Source: Granulicatella seriolae (GTDB lineage Bacteria; Bacillota; Bacilli; Lactobacillales; Aerococcaceae). From it: a DNA stretch of 64,000 nucleotides. A program made the position numbers and the translations under genes. The first letter of the stretch is position 1; every line of letters begins with the position of its first letter. This document shows, one piece after another, positions 8,337 to 17,124 of the stretch. The notes below the pieces were generated by a model, which made no database searches, had not been told where the DNA came from, and saw only the letters and a list, made by a program, of their open reading frames with translations. The DNA lies in NCBI RefSeq assembly GCF_024543085.1, contig NZ_JANHNZ010000006.1, positions 1 to 64,000 on the forward strand. Direction: 5' to 3'.

Positions 8337-10214
8337 TTATTTATTGGACCTAGAGTCGAATCCGTATATGTTCTTAGACTCTCCGTACCACCATTTTCCT
8401 GCAACTTTTTGGAACCATGGAATAATGTAGTAGTCTAATCCGAAAGCACGTCCTGAACCGTTCATTAAGGCGATGGCAACTGGTACAAACCACATATTCA
8501 CCCAGTAGAACATACCGGACAATACGAAAGTTCCTACTAAACCAATCGTAACTGCATTAACAATCCATGTTAGGAAACCAGCCATAATGGCTAAACCAAT
8601 AGCTAATTCAACTAGGGTCATCACTTTTTGCATTAGATAAGCTACTTCAACGTTTGGCACCATGATTTTCATGATAGCTTCAAACCAACCTGGCATTTTT
8701 GATAGAACCATCATCGGCTCTTCACCATAGGTATAGTTAAAGGCAAAGGCTGGTGCTTTAGCAACTTCTTCAACAACAGCAGATGCACCTGTCGTTGGGT
8801 CTTGTAGCCATTCAAATGGGAAGGCTAAGTGCTCCCCAAAGAACCAACTTTCTGCTCCCCAAATACCAAAGAGTTTCTTAATTCCTTCGATAGTCCACAT
8901 TCCACCATAGAAAAGACGAAGTGGCAATGACCATAAAACATTTCCATAACGAGACAGGTGTCCACGGAAGATATTACGGCGGTTTTTAATATGGAAAAAC
9001 TCATGCATGACATATTGAATTGCATAATACATAGAGAAAATCTCTAAGAAATATTTGATGTTGACGATATGTTTCATCAGCATAGCAAAGAATCCACTTA
9101 GGTGGTATTTATTCATTAGGAAAGCTACGCCATAATGAGAGCCGATTGAAACCATGAAACCATCATATTTCCCTTTATAAGGAACAGCTTGTGTGTTTTC
9201 GATTTTAGCCGTAATATTCTTAGCAGCTGTTGCTCCAGTTTGTTCTGCCGCTTGTACAATTTGTGGGTTTGGGTTATTTTCTTTGTCTGGTTCTTCGTAG
9301 TAAGCTAAGTCACCGATAACGAAGATGTCTTCTTGGCCATCAACTTGCATAAATTCATTAACGGCAATACGTCCAGCACGAGCTGTTTTAAAGCCGAAAA
9401 CTTCTGATTCAGTGTTGGCTTTGACACCAGCTGTCCAGAACAAGGAGTAGGTTGGAATCACAGTACCGTCAGCCAAGGTAATTGAGCTTGCTTTAACTTC
9501 TTTAATTCCGTTACCCTTGATTAGGTTGATGCCACGTTTTTCCATGAACTTCACTGCTTTAAGGGCATCTTTTTGTTCAAGCATATTCAAAATGGTGCTG
9601 ACTGCCTCGATAATGTAAAGAGAGAATTCATCTTTGTTTAAGTTGTATTGTTTAGCTAGAACTGGAATCCAATCCATAATCTCTCCAACCAACTCAACCC
9701 CTGTAAATCCTGCACCACAAACTGTGAAGGTTAATAGGGCTTTACGTTTGACAACATCATGTTCTTTGGCAGCACGTTCCACACAAGAAATAATGTGGTC
9801 ACGCATGATGACAGCATCCTCCATTGACCATAAGGTGAACCCATGTTGCTTCACACCCGGAACCCCGAAGTCATTAGCTTCTCCCCCCATACCGATGACT
9901 AAATAATCATATGGGAAACTTGCGTGAGCTGTTGTAACAACTTTTTTATCTTTGTCTAGTCCAACAACAGAATCGGTTACTAGGTTGACATTTTTTGAAT
10001 GTGCAAACAATTTTTGTAAGTCATATTGGATGGCTTCTGGTTCAACTCGTCCTCCAGCAACTTCCTGCAATTCTGTCATATATGTTAAGTATGGATTGCG
10101 GTCAATAAGCGTGATGACTATATCTTTGTTCTTCTTAAAATGACGTGACAAGTGTTTGGCAGCAGATACCCCTGCAAAGCCAGCGCCAACAATAACAATA
10201 TTTTTTTCTATCAT
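8337..10214 (-). CDS. ndh2: Type II NADH dehydrogenase with C-terminal membrane domain (Ndh2)
   Basis: Single-subunit flavoenzyme that moves electrons from NADH to quinone without pumping protons. The 625 residues hold two Rossmann folds: FAD site GAGFAG (10-15) and NADH site VCGAGFTGVELVGE near residue 165, plus FVIGDLAY near 295. About residues 380-620 form an extra membrane domain with several spans, which ordinary Ndh-2 enzymes (about 400 residues) lack and which the EET enzyme of Listeria has. It feeds electrons to the EET quinone made by DmkA/DmkB. It has its own promoter and possible redox operator upstream. Confidence 0.93.
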   Translation of the reverse strand: MIEKNIVIVGAGFAGVSAAKHLSRHFKKNKDIVITLIDRNPYLTYMTELQEVAGGRVEPEAIQYDLQKLFAHSKNVNLVTDSVVGLDKDKKVVTTAHASFPYDYLVIGMGGEANDFGVPGVKQHGFTLWSMEDAVIMRDHIISCVERAAKEHDVVKRKALLTFTVCGAGFTGVELVGEIMDWIPVLAKQYNLNKDEFSLYIIEAVSTILNMLEQKDALKAVKFMEKRGINLIKGNGIKEVKASSITLADGTVIPTYSLFWTAGVKANTESEVFGFKTARAGRIAVNEFMQVDGQEDIFVIGDLAYYEEPDKENNPNPQIVQAAEQTGATAAKNITAKIENTQAVPYKGKYDGFMVSIGSHYGVAFLMNKYHLSGFFAMLMKHIVNIKYFLEIFSMYYAIQYVMHEFFHIKNRRNIFRGHLSRYGNVLWSLPLRLFYGGMWTIEGIKKLFGIWGAESWFFGEHLAFPFEWLQDPTTGASAVVEEVAKAPAFAFNYTYGEEPMMVLSKMPGWFEAIMKIMVPNVEVAYLMQKVMTLVELAIGLAIMAGFLTWIVNAVTIGLVGTFVLSGMFYWVNMWFVPVAIALMNGSGRAFGLDYYIIPWFQKVAGKWWYGESKNIYGFDSRSNK

Positions 10215-10237
10215 TCTCCTACTCCTTTTTAATTTCT

Positions 10238-10307
10238 ATGTGAAATAAGTGCATAAAATAATACGATTTTGCTTGTTAATTATAGTACACATATTGTGAT
10301 TTGTCTA
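10238..10307 (-). promoter_or_regulatory. ndh2 promoter with possible Rex-like box
   Basis: -35 TAGACA (10302-10307), 17-base spacer, -10 TATAAT (10279-10284). The spacer and -35 carry CACA/TGTG half sites. ATGTGAAATAAGTGCATAA (10238-10256, plus strand) agrees with the Rex consensus TTGTGAAATAATTTCACAA at 15 of 19 positions and lies between -10 and start codon. Rex senses NADH/NAD+, which would suit an NADH dehydrogenase. The promoter is clear; the regulator is inferred. Confidence 0.6.
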
Positions 10308-10532
10308 TGTGAAAAGCCTTTTTTGAGCAAATGCTTTTTAAAAATATTTCTGATGCTTGCTAATGTGTTTTGTTCATGCCTCTAAAAAATAGCTCTTTGC
10401 TGAATTAAAAACTTAGCTTGTATCACTAGTGTTCCATAAAAAATTTAAGAATTTTGCTAGATTCTTCTAAAAACATTTATGTGATATTAGTGTCAAAAAT
10501 CCTCTTTCAAATTTAACTAGCTAGTTAAAAAA

Positions 10533-10787
10533 GGGGGTCTGGGCGAAAAGTCTGTAATAAAATAATAGTCATTCTAAATCATAAAAGAGTTCCCCAGACA
10601 TCTATCAGAAATGAGAACGGTGGCACCGCCGTGAGCCTTGGTCTCACTGGCTTAGCTGTCTACGTGGCTGTAATCGGCTGAAGCCGAAACACCCACTGTG
10701 CGTCAGCTATGCTTTACACCGCTATTTCGGATAGATGTCTGGGGAACTCTTTTATTTGGTTACCTTTTGGACTTTTTGCCCAGCTCC
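10533..10787. repeat. Palindromic repeat copy B (complete, inverted relative to A)
   Basis: Outer ends GGGGGTCTGGGCGAAAAGTC and GGACTTTTTGCCCAGCTCC. Inner arms 10581-10612 and 10723-10754 pair at 31 of 32 positions (ATAAAAGAGTTCCCCAGACA...). Core present in the opposite orientation to copy A. It lies between the ndh2 promoter region and the 3' end of the XRE gene. Confidence 0.95.
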
Positions 10788-10925
10788 TTTTGTGACTTGA
10801 GCTAGACCAGTAGAGATTTACAGGAATAAACTCTGTGATCCTCGATGTATCATAACTGGGTATAAGCTAAGTTATGTCAACCCCTATGCTAAATAACAAA
10901 ACAGATCTACGTAATAGTAAACTAT

Positions 10926-11531
10926 TTATTTTTTGTTTCTTCTATACTTAAAATATCCTCCTATAGAAAATCCTATAAATAAAATTATCAGAACTATTTT
11001 ATTTCGCTCGTTAACAATCATATCACCCTTTCCAATAAAAAACGATAACATGATATAAAACATAGTCATGCCACCAATAATTGAAAAAGAATCTGTTAAA
11101 GCTTGTCCCAAAGAACTTGAACTTTTTTTCATTGTATTCGACTCCCTTACACTGGTTATTATTTTTATATTTTGTTTTTTAAAAACTGTAATATAAATAA
11201 ACGCTGCTGCAGCAAATATAATTAACGCAGGCATGGTTATTGCCAATAAAATTCCCACTACAATTAAAGTTGTTTTAGAAAAAAATCTTAAAAATTTTAA
11301 TTCCACAGTATCCTCTTTCAGTTTATCAGTCACTTGTTTATCCCCCTTTAACATATAGTCTAAGGAAATATCATACAGCTCGCTTAGATCAATTAAACTA
11401 GAAATATCTGGAATACTTTTTCCAACTTCCCAACTAGAAACTGTTTGTCTAGTTACGTTTAATCTATCCGCTATTTCTTGTTGGGTCAGCCCTAATTCAT
11501 TCCTTTTTTCTCTTAAAATTTCGTTAAGCAT
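10926..11531 (-). CDS. XRE-family regulator with membrane spans
   Basis: N-terminal helix-turn-helix (about 1-60; LTQQEIADRLNVTRQTVSSWEVGKSIPD) followed by a linker and three or four hydrophobic segments between about 80 and 195, so the DNA-binding domain is tethered to the membrane. I chose the ATG at 11531 (MLNEILREKRNELG) over an upstream start that adds a hydrophobic stretch ahead of the helix-turn-helix. No partner gene follows on the same strand. Target unknown; its place inside the EET region does not prove a link. Confidence 0.75.
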   Translation of the reverse strand: MLNEILREKRNELGLTQQEIADRLNVTRQTVSSWEVGKSIPDISSLIDLSELYDISLDYMLKGDKQVTDKLKEDTVELKFLRFFSKTTLIVVGILLAITMPALIIFAAAAFIYITVFKKQNIKIITSVRESNTMKKSSSSLGQALTDSFSIIGGMTMFYIMLSFFIGKGDMIVNERNKIVLIILFIGFSIGGYFKYRRNKK

Positions 11532-11588
11532 AGCTACGACATCTTCCTTTACTATAAAATAAAATATATTAATGACTATTACTAGCAA

Positions 11589-11964
11589 CTCTTAAATGCA
11601 TTATAAAAATGTACAAAGTCACATTAAAATTGCTTTACTATGTTTAACTATATCACGTAGCATTCAATTTTCATCACTTTAGTCCTATGTAATGTAATAA
11701 AAAAGCAGGTGTCTTTGATTGCCAAAACTAATAACGATAAAAAATTTTTTTCTATTTTTAAGATAGCTTATATTTATTAAAATACCTAGCAATTATCAAT
11801 TGCAGTTATAAAAATACATAGGCAATTTCAATTTGCTCTTGCTTTTATAACATTTACTCATCAGTGTTGTATTAAACTATCCACCTATTCCATGACAAAA
11901 AATCTTTATATTAGTACTCGGATGATTTATCCAAGGCCAATATAAAGGTACAATGTAAGAAGTC
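11589..11964. other. AT-rich intergenic region with a short imperfect direct repeat
   Basis: No gene seen. Two related segments, AAAATACCTAGCAATTATCAA (near 11779) and AAAATACATAGGCAATTTCAA (near 11812), lie 33 bases apart. These could be tandem binding sites for the divergent XRE regulators or simple sequence drift. Confidence 0.35.
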
Positions 11965-11982
11965 AACCCTTGTTAGAAACCC

Positions 11983-12150
11983 GAGAAATATGTCCAAATA
12001 ACGGTGCAAAGCATAGCTGTCTACGTGGCTGTAATCGGCTAAAGCCGATTACAGCCACGTAGACAGCTATGCCAGTGAGACCTAGGCTCACGGCGGTGCC
12101 ACCGTTCTCATTTCTGAACACTTTTTCCGCAAAACTCTTTTGTGGTTTAG
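11983..12150. repeat. Palindromic repeat copy C (rearranged core)
   Basis: Left half AACGGTGCAAAGCATAGCTG joins directly to GTCTACGTGGCTG, so 12011-12040 and 12043-12072 form a perfect 30-bp inverted repeat with a two-base centre. In other copies the two sides of the core differ. The right side continues normally (GTGAGACCTAGGCTCACGGC, CACCGTTCTCATTTCTGAA and CGCAAAACTCTTTTGTG), but the left arm does not pair with it. Outer ends are not recognisable. Confidence 0.85.
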
Positions 12151-12161
12151 AATTTCAGAAC

Positions 12162-12229
12162 GGAAAGTTAACTTGACATACAGGGGTTGGTAGTCTTATA
12201 ATGAAGCAAATAAGGAAAGTTGACTTTCC
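12162..12229 (+). promoter_or_regulatory. Promoter and paired operators of the XRE-membrane protein operon
   Basis: -35 TTGACA (12173-12178) and -10 TATAAT (12197-12202) with an 18-base spacer. GGAAAGTTAACTT (12162-12174) overlaps the -35, and GGAAAGTTGACTTTCC (12214-12229, a near-perfect palindrome) lies just past the start point. The repeated GGAAAGTT-ACTT motif flanking the promoter suggests autorepression by the XRE protein encoded next. Confidence 0.7.
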
Positions 12230-12248
12230 ATTAAAAAGGGGGAATATT

Positions 12249-12452
12249 GTGAGAAACCGTTTAGAAGAGTTGCGTAAGCGAAAAGGAATTAAACAAGAAG
12301 AGTTGGCTGTCGTACTTGAGGTATCTCGTCAGACAATTGGTTCCCTAGAAAACGGACGGTATAACCCCTCTATTCTACTTGCCTTTAAGATTGCCCGATA
12401 TTTTGATTTGACCATTGAGGATATTTTCTTATATGAGGAGGAGACAACATGA
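12249..12452 (+). CDS. Small XRE-family transcriptional regulator
   Basis: A 67-residue protein that is little more than a helix-turn-helix: IKQEELAVVLEVSRQTIGS, then LENGRYNPSILLAFKIARYF and an acidic tail. I chose the GTG at 12249 because AAGGGGG lies six bases upstream; an ATG at 12201 overlaps the -10 region and is unlikely. It overlaps the next gene by four bases (ATGA). Small XRE regulators paired with a membrane protein are common in Firmicutes. The twin operators around its promoter suggest autoregulation. Confidence 0.85.
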   Translation: MRNRLEELRKRKGIKQEELAVVLEVSRQTIGSLENGRYNPSILLAFKIARYFDLTIEDIFLYEEETT

Positions 12453-12859
12453 AAGAGAAAGTACAAGTGATTGAGTTGAGTAGCGGATTGGTTATCCTAA
12501 TAGGAGGACTAGTCACTTACTGGTTTGGATGGCATGAAAATTTACCCATACCACGTCCTGATTTGCTAGTCTATGGAACAACATTAATTGGCACCTTACT
12601 GATTATTCTAAGCTTTCAATTTTTCAAACCTTCAAAAGAACAAACTATCTTAGAAAATGACGAACGAAATATTGCTATTACTAATGCGTCATTGGCGACT
12701 GGTTTTGCGGTCATGACCACTCTATTAGTCTTAGTTTTGTTTGCCTTAATCTTTATGGGCTATATGAATAAAGTTGTGTTCTTTTCAATTGTAGTCGTTA
12801 TTTTTATTGGGCAAGCTACCTGGATGTTAACTGCTCGTTATTTGGAAAGACGTATGTAA
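12449..12859 (+). CDS. Four-span membrane protein (DUF2178-like)
   Basis: 136 residues with four hydrophobic segments (about 10-27, 40-56, 85-108, 113-130) and a central ENDERNIAITNAS motif resembling the DUF2178 family that accompanies small XRE regulators. Translationally coupled to the regulator by an ATGA overlap. Function unknown; the pair could sense a membrane or stress signal. Family assignment is from memory of the motif and is moderate. Confidence 0.65.
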   Translation: MKEKVQVIELSSGLVILIGGLVTYWFGWHENLPIPRPDLLVYGTTLIGTLLIILSFQFFKPSKEQTILENDERNIAITNASLATGFAVMTTLLVLVLFALIFMGYMNKVVFFSIVVVIFIGQATWMLTARYLERRM

Positions 12860-12875
12860 ACCAGGCATTTATTAA

Positions 12876-12975
12876 ACAAAGAGCCTCTAGGGCAGAAGCT
12901 AAAATCACGGTATCTAACACAAGTAGTTGCACCATTTTGATTTTAGTCGCTGCCTTAGAGGCTCGATTTTTGTTT
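12876..12975. repeat. Miniature palindromic repeat D (core lost)
   Basis: Arms ACAAAGAGCCTCTAGGGCAG... (12876-12907) and TGATTTTAGTCGCTGCCTTA... (12938-12964) are nearly complementary, and the interior keeps only AATCACGGT and ACCATTTTGATT. It separates two convergent genes and ends in a T run, so it should work as a bidirectional terminator. Confidence 0.8.
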
Positions 12976-12990
12976 ATGAACACAATTTAT

Positions 12991-13539
12991 TTACTCATCC
13001 ATTGGTTTATTTTGCTGCGAAAAATAGAAGCCTAATGTTTTAACATGGCTAATCAAGTAGTTGGCCGTTATCCCAATAGCCACCCCAGAAAAAATCCCTA
13101 CGATAGACATAGCAGGTAAATAGAGGAAGACCGTCCATGACTGCGCAATTTGACTTGCTACAAAGAGTTGTCCTAGATTATGCAAAATTCCACCTGTTGC
13201 GCTGACACCAATCATCGATACCCGTTTAGGACCCAGTTGTTTGACCAAATACATACCCACAAAACTAAAAAGCGCCCCCATGCCACTATATAAAATGGTC
13301 GAAAAGGTGCCACCTAACAATGTAGTCAGTAAGGTACGCATAACAATAACCGCCAAAACCTCTTTGACAGACAAGGTATAAAGGGCAATAACAGTGATAA
13401 TATTGGCTAAACCGAGCTTTGCCCCAGGTGCAAAAGCAAATGGGACAGGAATCGCCTGCTCTAACAACCCAAGAATAATTCCCTGCGCTGCTAGTAAAGC
13501 AATAAATAAAAGTCGTTGTGTAGAAGTTTGTTTCTTCAT
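12991..13539 (-). CDS. eetB: Gx-transporter/HepS-I-like membrane protein (EetB-like)
   Basis: 182 residues with about six hydrophobic spans and the conserved AFAPGAKLGLANIITV segment of the family once named heptaprenyl diphosphate synthase component I. In Listeria-type EET loci a member of this family (EetB) is required for flavin-based electron transfer and stands next to EetA, a NusG-domain-II protein. No EetA-like gene is seen in this window. The gene is separated from ndh2 by two regulator units but lies on the same strand. Membership in the EET system is inferred from neighbourhood. Confidence 0.75.
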   Translation of the reverse strand: MKKQTSTQRLLFIALLAAQGIILGLLEQAIPVPFAFAPGAKLGLANIITVIALYTLSVKEVLAVIVMRTLLTTLLGGTFSTILYSGMGALFSFVGMYLVKQLGPKRVSMIGVSATGGILHNLGQLFVASQIAQSWTVFLYLPAMSIVGIFSGVAIGITANYLISHVKTLGFYFSQQNKPMDE

Positions 13540-13646
13540 TAGATAAGCTCCAATTTTCTATGTCAAAATTTTATCAGTAAACACTTCAGTCAAAATATCA
13601 TACCATAATTTCCATCCAAAATCTGGAAAATCTTATATAAAAAGGA

Positions 13647-14137
13647 ATTGAGCAAAAAAGTCAGAAAGAATAAAATAACGTTCTAAATCACAAAAGAGTT
13701 TGCGGAAAAGATTCAGAAACGAAAACGGTGGCACCGCCGTGAGCCTTGGTCTCACGACTTAGCTGTCTACGTATCTGTAAGAGGCTGGGCAAAAAGTCCA
13801 GGCGCTATACAAACAAAAGAGTTTGGCGAAAATCTTATTAGAAATAACGGTGTAAAGCATAGCTGGCGCACAGTGGATGTTTCGGCTTTAGCCGATTACA
13901 GCCACGTAGGCAGCTAAGCCAGTGAGACCTAGGATCACGGCGGTGCCACCGTTCTCATTTCTGATAAGATTTTCGCAAAACTCTTTTGTGATTTAAAAAT
14001 AAATATTAGTCATTATGGACTTTTTACCCAGCCCCAACAACTACTGAGCATCAGCTATGGCTATACACCGTCACTTCTGAATCTTTTTCCGCAAACTCTT
14101 TTGCTTTATTAATTAGAGAGATTTTTACCCATACCTT
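13647..14137. repeat. Palindromic repeat copy E1 (interrupted by copy E2)
   Basis: Left half 13647-13780 has arm CAAAAGAGTTTGCGGAAAAG... (13691-13718) and core up to GTATCTGTAA. Right half 14036-14137 resumes with AACAACTACTGAGCATCAGC and arm 14075-14103, which pairs with the left arm except for one extra T. The missing piece is the apical hairpin TCGGCTgaAGCCGA, exactly where copy E2 is inserted. Lies downstream of the pyrG stop codon. Confidence 0.93.
13781..14035. repeat. Palindromic repeat copy E2 (complete, nested in E1)
   Basis: Bounded by GAGGCTGGGCAAAAAGTCC (13781-13799) and GGACTTTTTACCCAGCCCC (14017-14035), which form near-perfect terminal inverted repeats and so define the element at 255 bp. 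Inner arms 13813-13845 and 13957-13989 pair at 31 of 33 positions. The core is in the opposite orientation to that of E1. Confidence 0.95.
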
Positions 14138-14156
14138 TTGTCATAATTGAATAGGA

Positions 14157-15755
<1,599 letters not shown>

Positions 15756-15784
15756 TTATCTGCTCCTTTTCCATATTAGGTAAT

Positions 15785-15924
15785 AAAAATATAAAACCCC
15801 CATTCCGAATAACTCGAAAAGGGGGAGCTAGTTATAGGTTCCTTATGCATCCTGTCCGTCATTTGATAGTAAATGACTTAGGGAGCCCAATTAAGATAAT
15901 ACTAGGCTGAGGGAGTTTCGTCAA
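15785..15924 (-). promoter_or_regulatory. pyrG promoter and CTP-responsive attenuator
   Basis: -35 TTGACG (15919-15924), 17-base spacer, -10 TATTAT (15896-15901), and a transcript expected to begin GGGCTCCCT (first G at 15888). A terminator follows: CTCCCCC (from 15827 down) pairs with GGGGG (15797-15801), then a T tract. In Bacillus subtilis and relatives low CTP causes polymerase to add extra G residues after the initial GGG, and these pair with the C/U-rich terminator strand. All elements of that mechanism are visible here. Confidence 0.88.
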
Positions 15925-16039
15925 GGATGTTTGCTTGAAAAGTGTCATTATGCTTCTCCAAATGGTTAGCTGTGTTATACTAGACACTGATTGTTACATA
16001 GTTACTTGTCAAATATTTCTAGAGAAATGAGGCGTTTAT

Positions 16040-16735
16040 TTGGGAACTCTTGTTAATACGGCTAGCATTATTGTTGGCTCACTCTTGGGCTTAGTCATCC
16101 ACAAAGGCTTGGCACCACGGTTCAACGATATGATTATGAAAGGAATCGCTCTTTGCATTCTAGTCATTGGAATTGAAGGTAGCCTTAATAGTCAGAACAT
16201 GATTATTGTCATTATTTCCATCGTCATCGGTGGTATTATCGGCGAAGCATTGCAATTGGATAAACTCTTAATCCAGTTAGCCAATCATCTTCAAGGTATT
16301 GTGGCTAAAAATAATCCCGAATCAACCTTTGCTCAAGGGTTTATGTCAGCTACCATGCTATTTTGTATTGGCGCTATGGCAATTGTAGGATCACTACAAA
16401 GTGGCCTAGCAAACGACAATCAGATGCTTTATACAAAGTCTATCTTAGATGGGATTACTGCTCTTATATTGGCCAGCAGCCATGGCATCGGGGTTGCTTT
16501 TTCTGCCCTGGCCGTTTTAGTTTACCAAGGCACCTTAACCCTGTCAGCTTCTTTTTTGGCCCCCTTCTTAAGCCAAGTAACCATTACTGAAATGTCCACA
16601 GTCGGTTCTGTCCTACTAATCGGCCTAGGCTTCAATCTGTTAGAAATGACCCAATTAAAGGTCACAAACTATATCCCTGCTATCTTCCTACCAATCATAT
16701 TGATTCCACTGGGGCAATTTTTGGGATTACTATGA
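16040..16735 (+). CDS. DUF554 family membrane protein
   Basis: 231 residues, six or seven hydrophobic segments, with the family N-terminal pattern GTLVNTASIIVGSLLGL and the internal GFMSATMLFCIGAMAIVGSLQSG split across two spans. The start is a TTG at 16040 about seven bases after TGAGG; a nearby ATG at 16028 is out of frame. Function of the family (YdfK-like) is not known. Stands alone, facing ftsX, with repeat copy F between the two 3' ends. Confidence 0.85.
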   Translation: MGTLVNTASIIVGSLLGLVIHKGLAPRFNDMIMKGIALCILVIGIEGSLNSQNMIIVIISIVIGGIIGEALQLDKLLIQLANHLQGIVAKNNPESTFAQGFMSATMLFCIGAMAIVGSLQSGLANDNQMLYTKSILDGITALILASSHGIGVAFSALAVLVYQGTLTLSASFLAPFLSQVTITEMSTVGSVLLIGLGFNLLEMTQLKVTNYIPAIFLPIILIPLGQFLGLL

Positions 16736-16779
16736 TTAGTTTGCGGTAGAGAAATATAACCTGATAGTCCTAAACTTAC

Positions 16780-17037
16780 AAGGGGCTGGGCTAAAAGTCC
16801 AAATGGTAACCAAATAAAAGTGTTCCCCAGAAATTTATCCTTATAGGACGGTGTTAAGCATAGCTGACGCACAGTGGATGTTTCGGCTTTAGCCGATTTA
16901 CAGCCACGTAGACAGCTAAGCCGGTGAGACCAAGGCTTTCGGCGGTGCCACCGTTCTCATTTCGGATAAATTTCTGGGGAACTCTTTTATGATTTAGAAT
17001 TTTTTTATTTTATCACAGACTTTTTGCCCAGCCCCTT
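16780..17037. repeat. Palindromic repeat copy F (complete)
   Basis: Outer ends AAGGGGCTGGGCTAAAAGTC and GACTTTTTGCCCAGCCCCTT. Inner arms 16814-16840 and 16964-16990 pair at 26 of 27 positions (TTCCCCAGAAATTTATCC / GGATAAATTTCTGGGGAA). Core complete. It sits between the convergent 3' ends of the DUF554 gene and ftsX. Confidence 0.95.
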
Positions 17038-17087
17038 CATACAGAGAATCGAAAACAAAGTTACCCCAAGCTATTTTCGGCACATAA

Positions 17088-17120
17088 AAATCCCCTTAGA
17101 CTAAGTATCTAAGGGGATTT
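17088..17120 (-). terminator. Terminator after ftsX
   Basis: Perfect 13-bp stem AAATCCCCTTAGA/TCTAAGGGGATTT with a seven-base loop and T runs on both sides; can work in either direction. Confidence 0.92.
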
Positions 17121-17124
17121 AGTT

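Noticed and set aside
10581-10754. The repeat cores as tRNA or other known RNA genes
   Set aside because: Several stems are present, but there is no T-loop GGTTCRA, no acceptor CCA and no match to a structured RNA that I know.
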